A DNA stretch of 32,215 bases from Bacillota bacterium. GTDB lineage: Bacteria; Bacillota; Clostridia; Acetivibrionales; DTU013. Shown here piece after piece: positions 26,101-32,215 of this stretch. Each line of letters starts with the position of its first letter. The first letter of the stretch is position 1. Where the stretch lies: contig JAEYOM010000142.1 of the NCBI GenBank assembly GCA_023411715.1, positions 1-32,215 of the forward strand, given 5' to 3'. The position numbers and the translations under genes were made by a program. Under the pieces are notes generated by a model that saw nothing but the letters and a program-made list of their open reading frames with translations, did not search any database and was not told the DNA's origin.

Positions 26101-29100
26101 ATAACTGCGGGTCGTCGCTGTTATAGCCCTCCCCGTCAACATCCTTTGTCACATTGCCGCGCCCGTCATATACCTTATATGAAAGAACCTTCCTGTTCGA
26201 GCCGTCGAACCAGATTGTCTTCTCGAGCCTGCCGACAGGGTCGTATGTATATTCGGTCCCGGGCGCGATATCCGGCGCCAGACCGTAGTACCTTGCATCT
26301 ATTTCCTTTTTCAGGTTTCCATTTTCATCATAGAGATATCTGATCGTATTCCTTGTCGCATCAGTCTTTTCGATAAGCTTGCTTCTTCCGTCGAATCTAT
26401 ATATGAGCGTGCTTGCAACGCCCTGTTTCATCAAGGTCTCGGACACCGTATTGCCTCTTTTATCGTATACATAGGAAGTTTGTTTCGTTTTACCGTCGGA
26501 GGTGTACGGCTCTATCTTTGTAAGCTGCCTGTTCCTGTAATCATAGGTATATTGCGTGGCCTGGTAACTCTCCCCGTCAAGCTGCTCCTCTGTGAGTATG
26601 TTCCCTTCATAGTCCCTGGTGTATTTTTTCTGATAATATCCGCTCACTGCTTTATCCTGACTGCCTGAACCCACATACGAACCATCCTCGATGGTCAGGT
26701 TGCCTGCAAAATCATAAGCATAGTTGAATTCCAAATACTTTTCCCCGGTTTGATCGGCATATTCCAATAGCCGGGTCCTGTTGCCGTTTGAGTCATACTC
26801 GTAGCGGATATGCTCTCTTCTCCCGGCAGCGATATGCCTGTACTCATCCGTCATTCTGTTCATATTGTCAAAAGTGAAGTCCGTCTCTGAAGATAAGCTG
26901 TCCTTGCCGCCGCTTACCTTGCCTTCCTTCGTATTGGTGATATTTCCGGCCTTATCATAGGCTGTCTTTTCATAATAATATTCCGGGGAGCCTTTTGTAT
27001 ATGTTCTTACTTCTATCTCCCTTCCTGCAGTATCATATATCTTTTGGGTGATCTTCCCTCCGGGCGCCCCTTCGACAAGCGTTTTGTCAAGGCTGTTATA
27101 CTGGTAAACCGTTTCGTTCTTTAATGCATCAGTCTTCCTGACGAGTCTTCCGAGATTGTCATACACGAATTCTGTGGTCGCGTTCAAGGCGTCTGTTTCG
27201 CTGGTCATGTTGCCCATATAGTTGTAGGTATAGGTTTTCGCGCAGTAATTCGTTTTGTCCGGCGTTTCTTCAAATCTCACCAGTTGCTCGGCAGCGTCGT
27301 AATAATACTTTTTGTCATATCCATCCTCATCGGTCATGGTCAGAATAAGAGGAGTTTCGGGGCTGGTACCAAGGGTATAGGACAGCGCGATCGAAGCCTT
27401 CTTGACAGAGCTTTTATCATAAAATATCTTTCCCGTCAGCCTGTTGTTACTGTCGTATGTGTATTTCGTAATATTCCCGTTGGAGTCGGTTTCCTGGACT
27501 TTGTTGCCTTTAAAATCGAATGCGGTCAGCACAAGGACATTCCACCTGTTATTATCGAACAGGCTGTATTTCAGGACATTGTCCAAAATGTCGTATTCGT
27601 AAAGGAACTTTGAACCTTTTTGATCAAGGTATTCCACTTCTCTGTTGGAATTGATGCTGTCCTTATACGTATACTGTTTGAATGATTTATCCGCGTAAGT
27701 TATTTTTGCTATCCTCTCAAGTGAGTCGTATTCATAGCTTGTCCTGTTACCGTTTTCATCTATGTCCGCTTTGATATTGCCGGTGTTAGGGTCATATACG
27801 TGTTTTTTCGCAAGCTCGACGCCATTTACCACACTGTATTCGCGGGTGAGGTAAGCCCCCTTCAGGTCGTTGCCGTCGGCATCTATTCCGTATTCGTATT
27901 TCGTAACATAAGTATTGTCCGATGAATTTACTGTTTTTTGGGTAATGTTGCCGAAGCTATCGTACAAGTAATCGATATTGACACACTGTTTCGGATCATC
28001 GGTATTAATTTTTTGTTCTCTTGTCACATTTCCCTTTTCATCAATAGTGTTGATGATCTGGCAGGAGGTGTCCTTATCCTGTTTCCAGCTCTTCTGCGAA
28101 AGGGTATGGAACTTATCGTAAGCGTATGAGTAGACGACCAAATATTCGTTGTCTGTAGGATAGCCCTTATCATCACGTTTGGCCAGCGGCCCCGTATAAT
28201 TCGTCAGGTTTCCGTACTGGTCGTACCTGAAATTCTCGATTTTGACGGAAGGCTGTCCGATGACCTGTCCGTTTGACATATTATACAAAGTCTCCTGTAT
28301 CTTTTTAGGAAACTTCATTTCATCATTCTCGGTAAGTGTGATTTTCCTATGGTCTTTTCCCGCTTCCTCGGTCTCCAATTGTTCATGAGCCCCGTCGAAC
28401 GTATACTTCGTAACCGTGCCATTAAGGTCCGTTTTCGAGGTATAATACCGGTAAGTATCCTTCAGGTATTTTTCATTGTTTTCTATATATCCCCTGAAGT
28501 TGAAACCATCCGGTTCATTGGTGTAGCTATAGTTCGTTTTGTCGTACGTATCGCAGACGAACCTGTCAAGAAAGTCTGACTTGGTTGAATCATAGCCTTT
28601 TTTTACAAGCTCCTTTTTTTCAAAGATCTTACGGTATTGCATGCTGCCGTCGCTGAGGCCTTTTGTAAATGTGTTGTAGGTGTAACGCTTGATTCTGTTT
28701 GTTCTGCAATAATCGATCTGTACGAGATTTTCATATGTGTTATACGCGCTGTAGTTGGATTTGCTGGTGAAACTGAAGCCTAAAGACGGTTGTTCATACC
28801 AGAAATGATATTTGGGTTTTCCATCGACATCAAAAACCCTCTGCAGTCTTGTTCTCAGAACATGCTTTGAGCCGCTTACAAGCGCTGCGGTCTTGTCATA
28901 AACGATATCCTTATTACCGGGCAGATGCACTATTACCTGGAATTTTCCGGCAAGATCCCCGGAATACATCGTATTGGGATTCTGAGACGTTTTATAGCTT
29001 TCCTCCATGCTGTAAACAGTATTGTTAGCAGGGCCTACGACAAAGCTTTGATCCTCTTTGTATTCAATTGTAGTTACTCTTCCGATAGTATCCGTTATCT

Positions 29101-29878
29101 TCGAGATCAGCTTTCTGGATTTTTTGACTCTGTCGACCGTATAGTCCAGCGCAGTGTATTCGAACTTAATAGTATTGCCGTACCTGTCCACTATACCCAA
29201 TATTCTTCCGTCGTCCGAGAAGTACGTTTTTTTGCCGTCCTTACCCGACATGACGTATTTGGATTTTCCGTCTGTCTGTCCGTTATTGAAATCAGCCGAA
29301 ATATTTACCGTAATATCCTTTATGGTCTGGTTTTCAGGTACATAAGCTTCTGTAGTGTCTTCCGGTATGGGGTCGATAAGCCGGTAGACGTCGCCGGATT
29401 CAGTATGCAGATATTTATGGCTGGACCCGTCTTCATTTTTCTTTACCTCGATCGCAGGAAAGGAGAAACGCATGCCTATACCCAGATTATAGCGTTCTTC
29501 ATAAAAAGATGAGGTTTTGGCGTCCGAATACGCGTAGTCCACCCACGCGCCGTCAACATATTTTACTTTCATCTCCTGTATATTGGAAGTACCGCTCTTA
29601 TATAACCGCTTTATTGTAAGATCCAGACCGTTTCTGCCCGGCAGGACGTAATCCGTCTGGCTGAGCGATAGATCGCCGCTCTGTGTACTGACAGACTCCT
29701 CTACGGTATTATTTCGAAGATAAACCGGGGATAATGCGGTATTATATTGGTTTTTGGGCCCCGTCAGATTATTGAGCTGCTCTTCCAGAGTCTCTGCCTT
29801 TGCGGTTTGCGCTGTTAATAAAAACGCAAGTATCAATATATTTAATAAAACAGTTGCCTTCAGCAGAATATTTTTCAA
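20180..29878 (-). CDS. Secreted Rhs/YD-repeat polymorphic toxin with a C-terminal TNT (NAD(P)+ glycohydrolase) domain
   Basis: The 3232-aa protein starts at TTG 29878, with AGGGGGG eight bases upstream. Residues 1-28 form a Sec signal peptide (TAKA^ET). A DUF6531-like domain (SGDLSLSQTDYVLPGRNGLD) lies near 66-94. Most of the protein is YD repeats, the family's beta-spiral shell. The Rhs core ends with RYYNPYTGRF at 2782-2791 and DPSGH at 2822-2826, which bounds the variable cargo. Then come five 11-residue repeats (2849-2903), a pre-toxin region, and a TNT-like domain from about 3120. This has WPANNG, DRYG (R3153), MRSLAPG (R3172), KPYHV-like PYKVFEVVK, APWFDQPGGGIQ (Q3211) and ends VGK. R and Q at such positions are key for NAD binding and catalysis in the M. 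tuberculosis TNT. It probably hydrolyses NAD(P)+ inside competitor cells, and the gene downstream is its likely immunity. No type VI secretion genes are visible. Confidence 0.93.
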   Translation of the reverse strand: MKNILLKATVLLNILILAFLLTAQTAKAETLEEQLNNLTGPKNQYNTALSPVYLRNNTVEESVSTQSGDLSLSQTDYVLPGRNGLDLTIKRLYKSGTSNIQEMKVKYVDGAWVDYAYSDAKTSSFYEERYNLGIGMRFSFPAIEVKKNEDGSSHKYLHTESGDVYRLIDPIPEDTTEAYVPENQTIKDITVNISADFNNGQTDGKSKYVMSGKDGKKTYFSDDGRILGIVDRYGNTIKFEYTALDYTVDRVKKSRKLISKITDTIGRVTTIEYKEDQSFVVGPANNTVYSMEESYKTSQNPNTMYSGDLAGKFQVIVHLPGNKDIVYDKTAALVSGSKHVLRTRLQRVFDVDGKPKYHFWYEQPSLGFSFTSKSNYSAYNTYENLVQIDYCRTNRIKRYTYNTFTKGLSDGSMQYRKIFEKKELVKKGYDSTKSDFLDRFVCDTYDKTNYSYTNEPDGFNFRGYIENNEKYLKDTYRYYTSKTDLNGTVTKYTFDGAHEQLETEEAGKDHRKITLTENDEMKFPKKIQETLYNMSNGQVIGQPSVKIENFRYDQYGNLTNYTGPLAKRDDKGYPTDNEYLVVYSYAYDKFHTLSQKSWKQDKDTSCQIINTIDEKGNVTREQKINTDDPKQCVNIDYLYDSFGNITQKTVNSSDNTYVTKYEYGIDADGNDLKGAYLTREYSVVNGVELAKKHVYDPNTGNIKADIDENGNRTSYEYDSLERIAKITYADKSFKQYTYKDSINSNREVEYLDQKGSKFLYEYDILDNVLKYSLFDNNRWNVLVLTAFDFKGNKVQETDSNGNITKYTYDSNNRLTGKIFYDKSSVKKASIALSYTLGTSPETPLILTMTDEDGYDKKYYYDAAEQLVRFEETPDKTNYCAKTYTYNYMGNMTSETDALNATTEFVYDNLGRLVRKTDALKNETVYQYNSLDKTLVEGAPGGKITQKIYDTAGREIEVRTYTKGSPEYYYEKTAYDKAGNITNTKEGKVSGGKDSLSSETDFTFDNMNRMTDEYRHIAAGRREHIRYEYDSNGNRTRLLEYADQTGEKYLEFNYAYDFAGNLTIEDGSYVGSGSQDKAVSGYYQKKYTRDYEGNILTEEQLDGESYQATQYTYDYRNRQLTKIEPYTSDGKTKQTSYVYDKRGNTVSETLMKQGVASTLIYRFDGRSKLIEKTDATRNTIRYLYDENGNLKKEIDARYYGLAPDIAPGTEYTYDPVGRLEKTIWFDGSNRKVLSYKVYDGRGNVTKDVDGEGYNSDDPQLSAGKTYEYDAADMVVAYRSAQMAKDNVGAGGSYSRVYAYDGSKRVVSEQDSNGGVTLRTYYLNGLLKETLYPDRNRETYEYDDTGKLTVIKTDRGGNKTSVYNNVFGKAYRIIYPDKTEESFKYTSEGFMKESTDRNGNISLFEYDPSGNVTSEKEFIRSEGGANYYRLINHSYDEMDLILSSETFSLKQSNLTGQELSKVSAGDKIRNVYDNSGRLTSTYGPFGRETINRYDAAGNLACSMQKISDGSYRVTRSEYDSLSRKVKESLLVDISDLDRTQLTGAEFDDEYPTMVKSSTSYTYYANGLVKSTMDARGNETVVEYDLDGRPVKKVQPMNITSLYRYDTEGNLISETNGRGISTYYDYDSMNKMIRKRSPAPMGGQAVTRYIYDAMGNLLKTILPNEYDAAKDTPELAASMAGTAYKYDSMNRPVTTIAPTGETVQYISYDANGNVRKKVDGLRYKDSIEASAGTTYEYDGLNRVIKMTDELGGETTSGYDVLGNVVRQTDELKHVTSYAYNPDGTVAKVTQPDGGTITYSYDNLGRMTSRKDQRGFVTSFSYSLFDKVKEEKDPCNNTIKHKYDLEGNECATTDKRGSTVYISYDALNRPAEKRTPLVLDEAGNTVYGIESYIYDEAGNLSARIQTGSDDPAQRRETSYTYYDNNQVMSQSDNSGSNTAYFYDNSGNLTRKETLRDSVDGAGVYDIEKYTYDSMNRMTQSIRLVDENDVYNASSIANIEELRDMDYPGKIRLITGYSYDMLGNKISEMSPIGFGYKQDDAANRGNNTVKYYYDELNRLVRTVRKYNGKDISFSIAYDASGNRTEETNERGYTKKYTYDTMNRLKTQTDALDSTITYDYDAAGNRTSVMNAKGYTMTYSYDRLNREENVTDAYGTIISRKLYDANGNVVKSIEAKGYLAAAGDDSRYGTLYTYDLANRLTSISKPEAAAQGKKTESYAYNVYDDKTLVIDALGNTTTYEYDNKGNLTKVTDALGITTTYGYDRVGNKLYTIDGRGKTTEYLYNGFGEIKSITDAEGKSVSYQYDLAGNLAHMLDRNGTGTIYSYDNRNQLLEKKVESTTGCSVRFTYDDAGNRSSMTDASGIYTYSYDKENRLEQIRKNGNTQISYTYDILGNISKVTDSLGYTVGYAYDKSSRMETVSYAGQSAVYAYDKNGNRESVTYSSGIKEQFRYDRENKLLELINSKPGGILSSFTYTYDLAGKQLTKRDSYGTSTYTYDADGRIMREETPGKTAVYSYDKAGNRVSMNETYISGQPTGFVDAASGKEIKYILKKAEYIYSASNRLMKLVEKHCDAQGKVLLTKNTVYIYDDNGNQLRQSTSYISNSSIEARQSVKGSSYGDSLSGAIDPLINRTSNTFDGFNRLIRTEQIQGGTRTLVDYTYNGDDLRVGKTVRKSDSSYAPETTVFLYDRQHVILETNAAGSLSVRYIRGVNYLAREGSSGSSGSYSVLLYNGHGDIVQTADENGNIQNSYDYDIWGNPTLTIEQYSCSIRYAGEFFDKETGLYYLRARYYNPYTGRFISEDSYWGEDTNPLSLNLYTYCKNDPIQFVDPSGHSWISDLAKKAKTALTNVSNKVTKAYNNVKTTVKNTYNSAKTTATKAYNSAKTTATKAYNSAKTTVTNTYNSAKTTATNTAKSINTISPIAGKVATTALSNKAKSALTSLGNTLNSIAPVVKPAAPAQAASGSSNGPKVTPSKIPLKVAVMVDKGLDAKIRKDISVNWRLEGQVTGFKQQGASLLNGIWNASGNSGEPFVVKEKHPFLLQNQKTYTENKLLGKIGFEATTTIALMGAGEAINVSAKGAAVTSKSLQLTETVYNEEIAENMVAKMEQASVKSAQTVAKGTASSAKWVDEAGNIKWPANNGAIEGTEKNVVLQKGYQFDRYGKNSGSYVSPVDTPFEMRSLAPGTENTPYKVFEVVKPVRGQGSVIAPWFDQPGGGIQFKLNNSIDELLNSRRITEVGK
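20183..20521 (-). other. TNT toxin domain coding region
   Basis: This encodes residues 3120-3232 of the Rhs protein. It matches the TNT (tuberculosis necrotizing toxin) layout in order: W-P-x-N-x-G, G-T-E, a D-R-Y-G with S-P-V-x-T-P-F, R-S-L-x-P-G, a P-Y-x-V-F-E-V strand, and A-P-W-F-x-Q-P-G-G-G-I-Q. The domain is at the extreme C-terminus, where Rhs cargo toxins are placed. Confidence 0.85.
21170..21334 (-). repeat. 33-bp tandem repeat encoding five 11-residue units
   Basis: Five direct repeats of 33 bases encode the units KAYNNVKTTVK, NTYNSAKTTAT, KAYNSAKTTAT, KAYNSAKTTVT and NTYNSAKTTAT (residues 2849-2903). They lie just after DPSGH. An 11-residue period with spaced A, Y, V and K fits an amphipathic hendecad helix, a linker or membrane-binding segment between shell and toxin. 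Recent duplication is likely because the middle units differ by very few bases. Confidence 0.9.
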
Positions 29879-29949
29879 TTTATTGACCCCCCTATGCTAA
29901 TGTTCCGGATCCTTGCCAACCGGCCAGATATTATCACTTTGGGTTGAAT

Positions 29950-30972
29950 CTATTCGTACATGTTTTCGAGGCATCCAGCGTAAATACGCGTTTTTGAATA
30001 ACCTGATTTCATTTCGCCTATTATCGCCTCTGCGGTCGAATCGAATTTATATGCGATTACAAATGCCTGCAAAATACTTTGTTCAGTAAGTCCGCTACTC
30101 TGGATCAGCTTTTTTATCTGCTCCTGAGTCACCGGCACGTATGGCAGCTCCTCCTGACCGTTTACGATTCCATACCCTGCATTGATGTCCCTCCATGTCG
30201 TACCGCCAATACGCTTTTGAATTACTTCTTTAAAGGGTGCTTTGAGCTTCTGGGATACCCTGTCAGCTATCATGATGTCGTCTTTTGTGATGCCTTCCAT
30301 ATTTGAAAGCTCTTCAAGGTATGCGGGATCAAAGGACTGGGGAACAAATTCAGGATTGTTTTTGTTATATTCATCGAATATGGATAACCACTCTTTGCCG
30401 GAGGCTCTTGCATCAACAAGTGCTTTTACGTCCTCCAGCCTGCCATACTTGTCATTTACATAGCTGTAAGCGATCATGATATATGGTAGCTTACTGCCGT
30501 TCCTCATCATATCCTCGATTTCTTTCTGATAATTCTTATGAATGTTAAGCTTACTCAAAAATTCTTTATAGTTGGCGATATTTCTGTCATAACCGGCAGG
30601 ATCTGATTGCCTGATCAACTCCAGTACATCATCCGGTATCGTTATTTCGGTTATCCCAGTTATCCCAGTTATCTCTGCAGCATCTTCAGCCGCGGAGATC
30701 GCCGCACCGGTAGGATATGTGACCGTAGAGTCTGCAGTTATGGCTGCGGGTGATGTGTCGGTCGGCGATATGTCGGCCAGTACTATCGTTTTTATGTCCT
30801 GGGTTGTCTTTACTGCAAACGATTTGATCTGGTCTACCAAACTCTGCTTTTTTGTGTACCGATCATTGTAATCCTTATTGTTTATCATGGAGTAAGCCAT
30901 CAATCCTGCTTGCAGGGCAAATGCCAGCAAAACAGCAGACAAAATAATTTTAAAATATCTGGAATTCCTCAT
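29950..30972 (-). CDS. Exported helical-repeat protein, member of the Rhs operon
   Basis: This 340-aa protein begins with a basic start and one hydrophobic helix (about 8-27), so it is exported or anchored in the membrane. A Thr/Ala/Ile-rich spacer follows, including a 9-base micro-repeat that encodes ITGITGI near 101-108. Three degenerate repeats of about 45 residues come next (near 155-203, 219-267 and 288-335). The clearest motif is G-K-E-W-L-S-I at 192-198 and G-T-T-W-R-D-I at 257-263, preceded by S-N-M-E-G-I-T-K-D-D-I at 223-233. I recognise no named family. The gene follows the 319-aa paralogue by 17 bases (GGAGGG site) and precedes the Rhs gene by 71 bases, so it is probably made with Rhs. 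A role in exporting, anchoring or capping Rhs is a guess. Confidence 0.8.
   Translation of the reverse strand: MRNSRYFKIILSAVLLAFALQAGLMAYSMINNKDYNDRYTKKQSLVDQIKSFAVKTTQDIKTIVLADISPTDTSPAAITADSTVTYPTGAAISAAEDAAEITGITGITEITIPDDVLELIRQSDPAGYDRNIANYKEFLSKLNIHKNYQKEIEDMMRNGSKLPYIMIAYSYVNDKYGRLEDVKALVDARASGKEWLSIFDEYNKNNPEFVPQSFDPAYLEELSNMEGITKDDIMIADRVSQKLKAPFKEVIQKRIGGTTWRDINAGYGIVNGQEELPYVPVTQEQIKKLIQSSGLTEQSILQAFVIAYKFDSTAEAIIGEMKSGYSKTRIYAGCLENMYE
30653..30684. repeat. 9-bp micro-repeat (GTTATCCCA type)
   Basis: GTTATCCCA occurs twice in direct succession, flanked by the variants GTTATTTCG and GTTATCTCT. The minus-strand product is the ITGITGITEI stretch in the exported 340-aa protein. It could vary in copy number by slippage while keeping the frame. 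Confidence 0.6.
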
Positions 30973-30989
30973 CTTAATCCCTCCGCTTA

Positions 30990-31949
30990 TTAGTCAATAG
31001 CAGGATTGAGCTCTTTGATCTCATCCATAATTTTTTCAGTCGGATTCTCAGGTCTTACCGCTTTTGTACCGTTTCCAGGCAGAATATCCGCAGGTATGGG
31101 ACTGTTATCGGTTTCTTTCGGTACATCACCGCTGTCCTGCGTCCCTTCAGGCGATTTACCGGGTAACGCGGCATTCACGTTTGCCTTATTCGCATTTTGG
31201 ATCGTTTCAAGCATTTTCTCCTCTATCTTTTGGATAGTGATTATATCAGCCGTATTCATCATCCGGCTTTTTTCGTCACGTTTCTTTTTATAGGAAGCTT
31301 TGTCCTGAATGTATTCACTCAGATCCAAACCGGCCTGCAGGGAGAAGAGATATTCGTCCAACACCTGTTCGGTTCCGCCGAAGTCATCCTTCAGCCTGAG
31401 CATCAGCGTAACAGCCGACGGCATATCAAATTTCCCGGCAAGTTCGGTGTAAGCCGAATCATCGGCTGTTACGGTGTCCGGAGGTAAGGGCGAAACAGGA
31501 TTCTGCAGGTTTGCAGCTGAGACTATTTCGTTTAGATCAAACAATACTCTTTCGGCAATAATTTTTGCATCTGTGATCTCATTATCTGAGAACCCTTCTT
31601 TTTTAAGGTCTTCAACATAGGATTCGCTGAGACCTGACTGAGAAAGAAGCCCGTTTCTTTCACCCGAACTGCCTGAACTTTTATTGTTCTTAAGAGAATC
31701 CAATATTTCATTCCATGTCTTGCCTTCCTTCTTCATGGCAAGAATATCTTCTGTTTTGACGCCCGTCATATTTGAAATGTCACTGGCTGTCTTCAGATCC
31801 TCCTCGCTGTAAAGGGCTGTATTCAAGTCTTCGGTTTTATCGCCGGCGGATTGGGTGCTGAACACCGCAACAGGCACGGCCGTCAATAGCAGCAATGCCG
31901 CTACGGTTACTGCGATCAGCTGCTTCGACTTTTTAAATTTAACATTCAT
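30990..31949 (-). CDS. Exported helical-repeat protein paralogous to the next gene
   Basis: This 319-aa protein has a Sec-type signal peptide (basic start, hydrophobic 11-30, cleavage near residue 31-36). The mature part is mostly helical and hydrophilic, with a Pro-rich tail after residue 260 (SPEGTQDSGDVPKETDNSP). It contains S-N-M-T-G-V-K-T-E-D-I at 59-69 followed by G-K-T-W-N-E-I at 76-82, which matches the 340-aa neighbour, and a second block at 102-145. The shared block shows the two are diverged paralogues. No enzymatic motif is visible. GAGGTG lies seven bases before the ATG, and the preceding gene ends 22 bases upstream. It is inferred to belong to the Rhs operon. Confidence 0.8.
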   Translation of the reverse strand: MNVKFKKSKQLIAVTVAALLLLTAVPVAVFSTQSAGDKTEDLNTALYSEEDLKTASDISNMTGVKTEDILAMKKEGKTWNEILDSLKNNKSSGSSGERNGLLSQSGLSESYVEDLKKEGFSDNEITDAKIIAERVLFDLNEIVSAANLQNPVSPLPPDTVTADDSAYTELAGKFDMPSAVTLMLRLKDDFGGTEQVLDEYLFSLQAGLDLSEYIQDKASYKKKRDEKSRMMNTADIITIQKIEEKMLETIQNANKANVNAALPGKSPEGTQDSGDVPKETDNSPIPADILPGNGTKAVRPENPTEKIMDEIKELNPAID

Positions 31950-31971
31950 ATGTATACACCTCGTATATCAA

Positions 31972-32215
31972 TTAATCCGTAGTGGTATAGAAATTGAGTT
32001 CGACCTTACCTGTCACATTGGGCTTGAATACGATTTCGGTCACTTCACCCGACCATACGGTACCCGGCGCAACGCTTTCATCCAGACTGAACTCCGCTCT
32101 GCCTGTCTCTGATTTTACCTTCAGCTTTGTTCCCGGTACGGTTCCCTCGGATATGACATCCTTTGCGGGCGTAAAACCGCACATGTCGGCTATTCCGAGC
32201 TCATTGGAGTCGTAC
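31972..32215 (-). CDS. C-terminal end of a secreted beta-rich protein, cut by the window
   Basis: The frame is open from the window edge for 80 codons to a TAA at 31972. An internal ATG at 32184 exists, but the frame continues upstream of it with YDSNELGIAD, so that is not the true start. The visible sequence alternates hydrophobic and polar residues (VPGTKLKVKSETGRAEFSL, then VTEIVFKPNVTGKVELNFY), as in beta-sandwich modules at the C-terminus of cell-surface proteins. It ends 22 bases before the 319-aa gene and is likely the upstream gene of the same operon. The family is unknown because the bulk lies outside the window. Confidence 0.65.
   Translation of the reverse strand, partial: YDSNELGIADMCGFTPAKDVISEGTVPGTKLKVKSETGRAEFSLDESVAPGTVWSGEVTEIVFKPNVTGKVELNFYTTTD

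Noticed and set aside
21500..29700. CRISPR-like or minisatellite array
   Set aside because: The regularity is protein-level YD repeats with diverged codons, without identical repeats separated by unique spacers.

Overview
The window is a piece of a Gram-positive, low-to-moderate GC chromosome, most likely a strictly anaerobic member of the class Clostridia. The clues are the str-operon order rpoB-rpoC-ybxF-rpsL-rpsG-fusA-tuf, an rpsL with the long Firmicute-type N-terminus, clostridial-style Shine-Dalgarno sites (AGGAGG, often with GTG or TTG starts), TTGACA-17-TAAAAT promoters, and an anaerobe-type flavodiiron protein. Genus cannot be fixed from the sequence alone. Every convincing gene lies on the minus strand, so transcription runs from high to low coordinates.

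Region 1 (about 32215 to 19038) is accessory. It begins with the 3' end of a secreted beta-rich protein, then two exported proteins (319 and 340 aa) that share a degenerate helical repeat ending in a G-x-[TE]-W-x-x-I motif. Next comes a 3232-residue secreted Rhs/YD-repeat protein whose C-terminus is a TNT-type NAD(P)+ glycohydrolase toxin domain. The toxin stop overlaps by one base the start of an 80-aa gene, the probable immunity protein, and an SseB-like gene follows. The exported Rhs core is visibly richer in G+C than the toxin tip and the small genes after it, which suggests a replaceable C-terminal cassette.

Region 2 (about 18860 to 5965) is the housekeeping transcription/translation operon. 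A strong sigma-A-type promoter lies about 400 bases before rpoB, so rpoB has a long leader containing hairpins and a possible 86-codon upstream reading frame. The genes usually found before rpoB (rplK-A-J-L) are absent and the Rhs island sits there instead. rpoB, rpoC, a ybxF/L7Ae-like gene, rpsL, rpsG, fusA and tuf follow, with structured spacers at rpoC-ybxF, rpsL-rpsG and fusA-tuf, and a clean intrinsic terminator after tuf.

Region 3 (about 5940 to 4377) starts with a second TTGACA-17-TAAAAT promoter. It precedes a 43-codon reading frame with a perfect [4Fe-4S] motif, probably the relic C-terminus of an iron-sulfur aldo/keto reductase, and then a complete A-type flavodiiron protein (O2/NO detoxification).

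Region 4 (about 4258 to 1) holds a 41-bp tandem repeat with hairpins whose stems differ in sequence but keep their pairing. It is followed by a tight operon of a membrane-anchored beta-lactamase-fold serine hydrolase, a MoxR AAA+ ATPase, a DUF58 protein and a multi-pass membrane protein that runs off the window.
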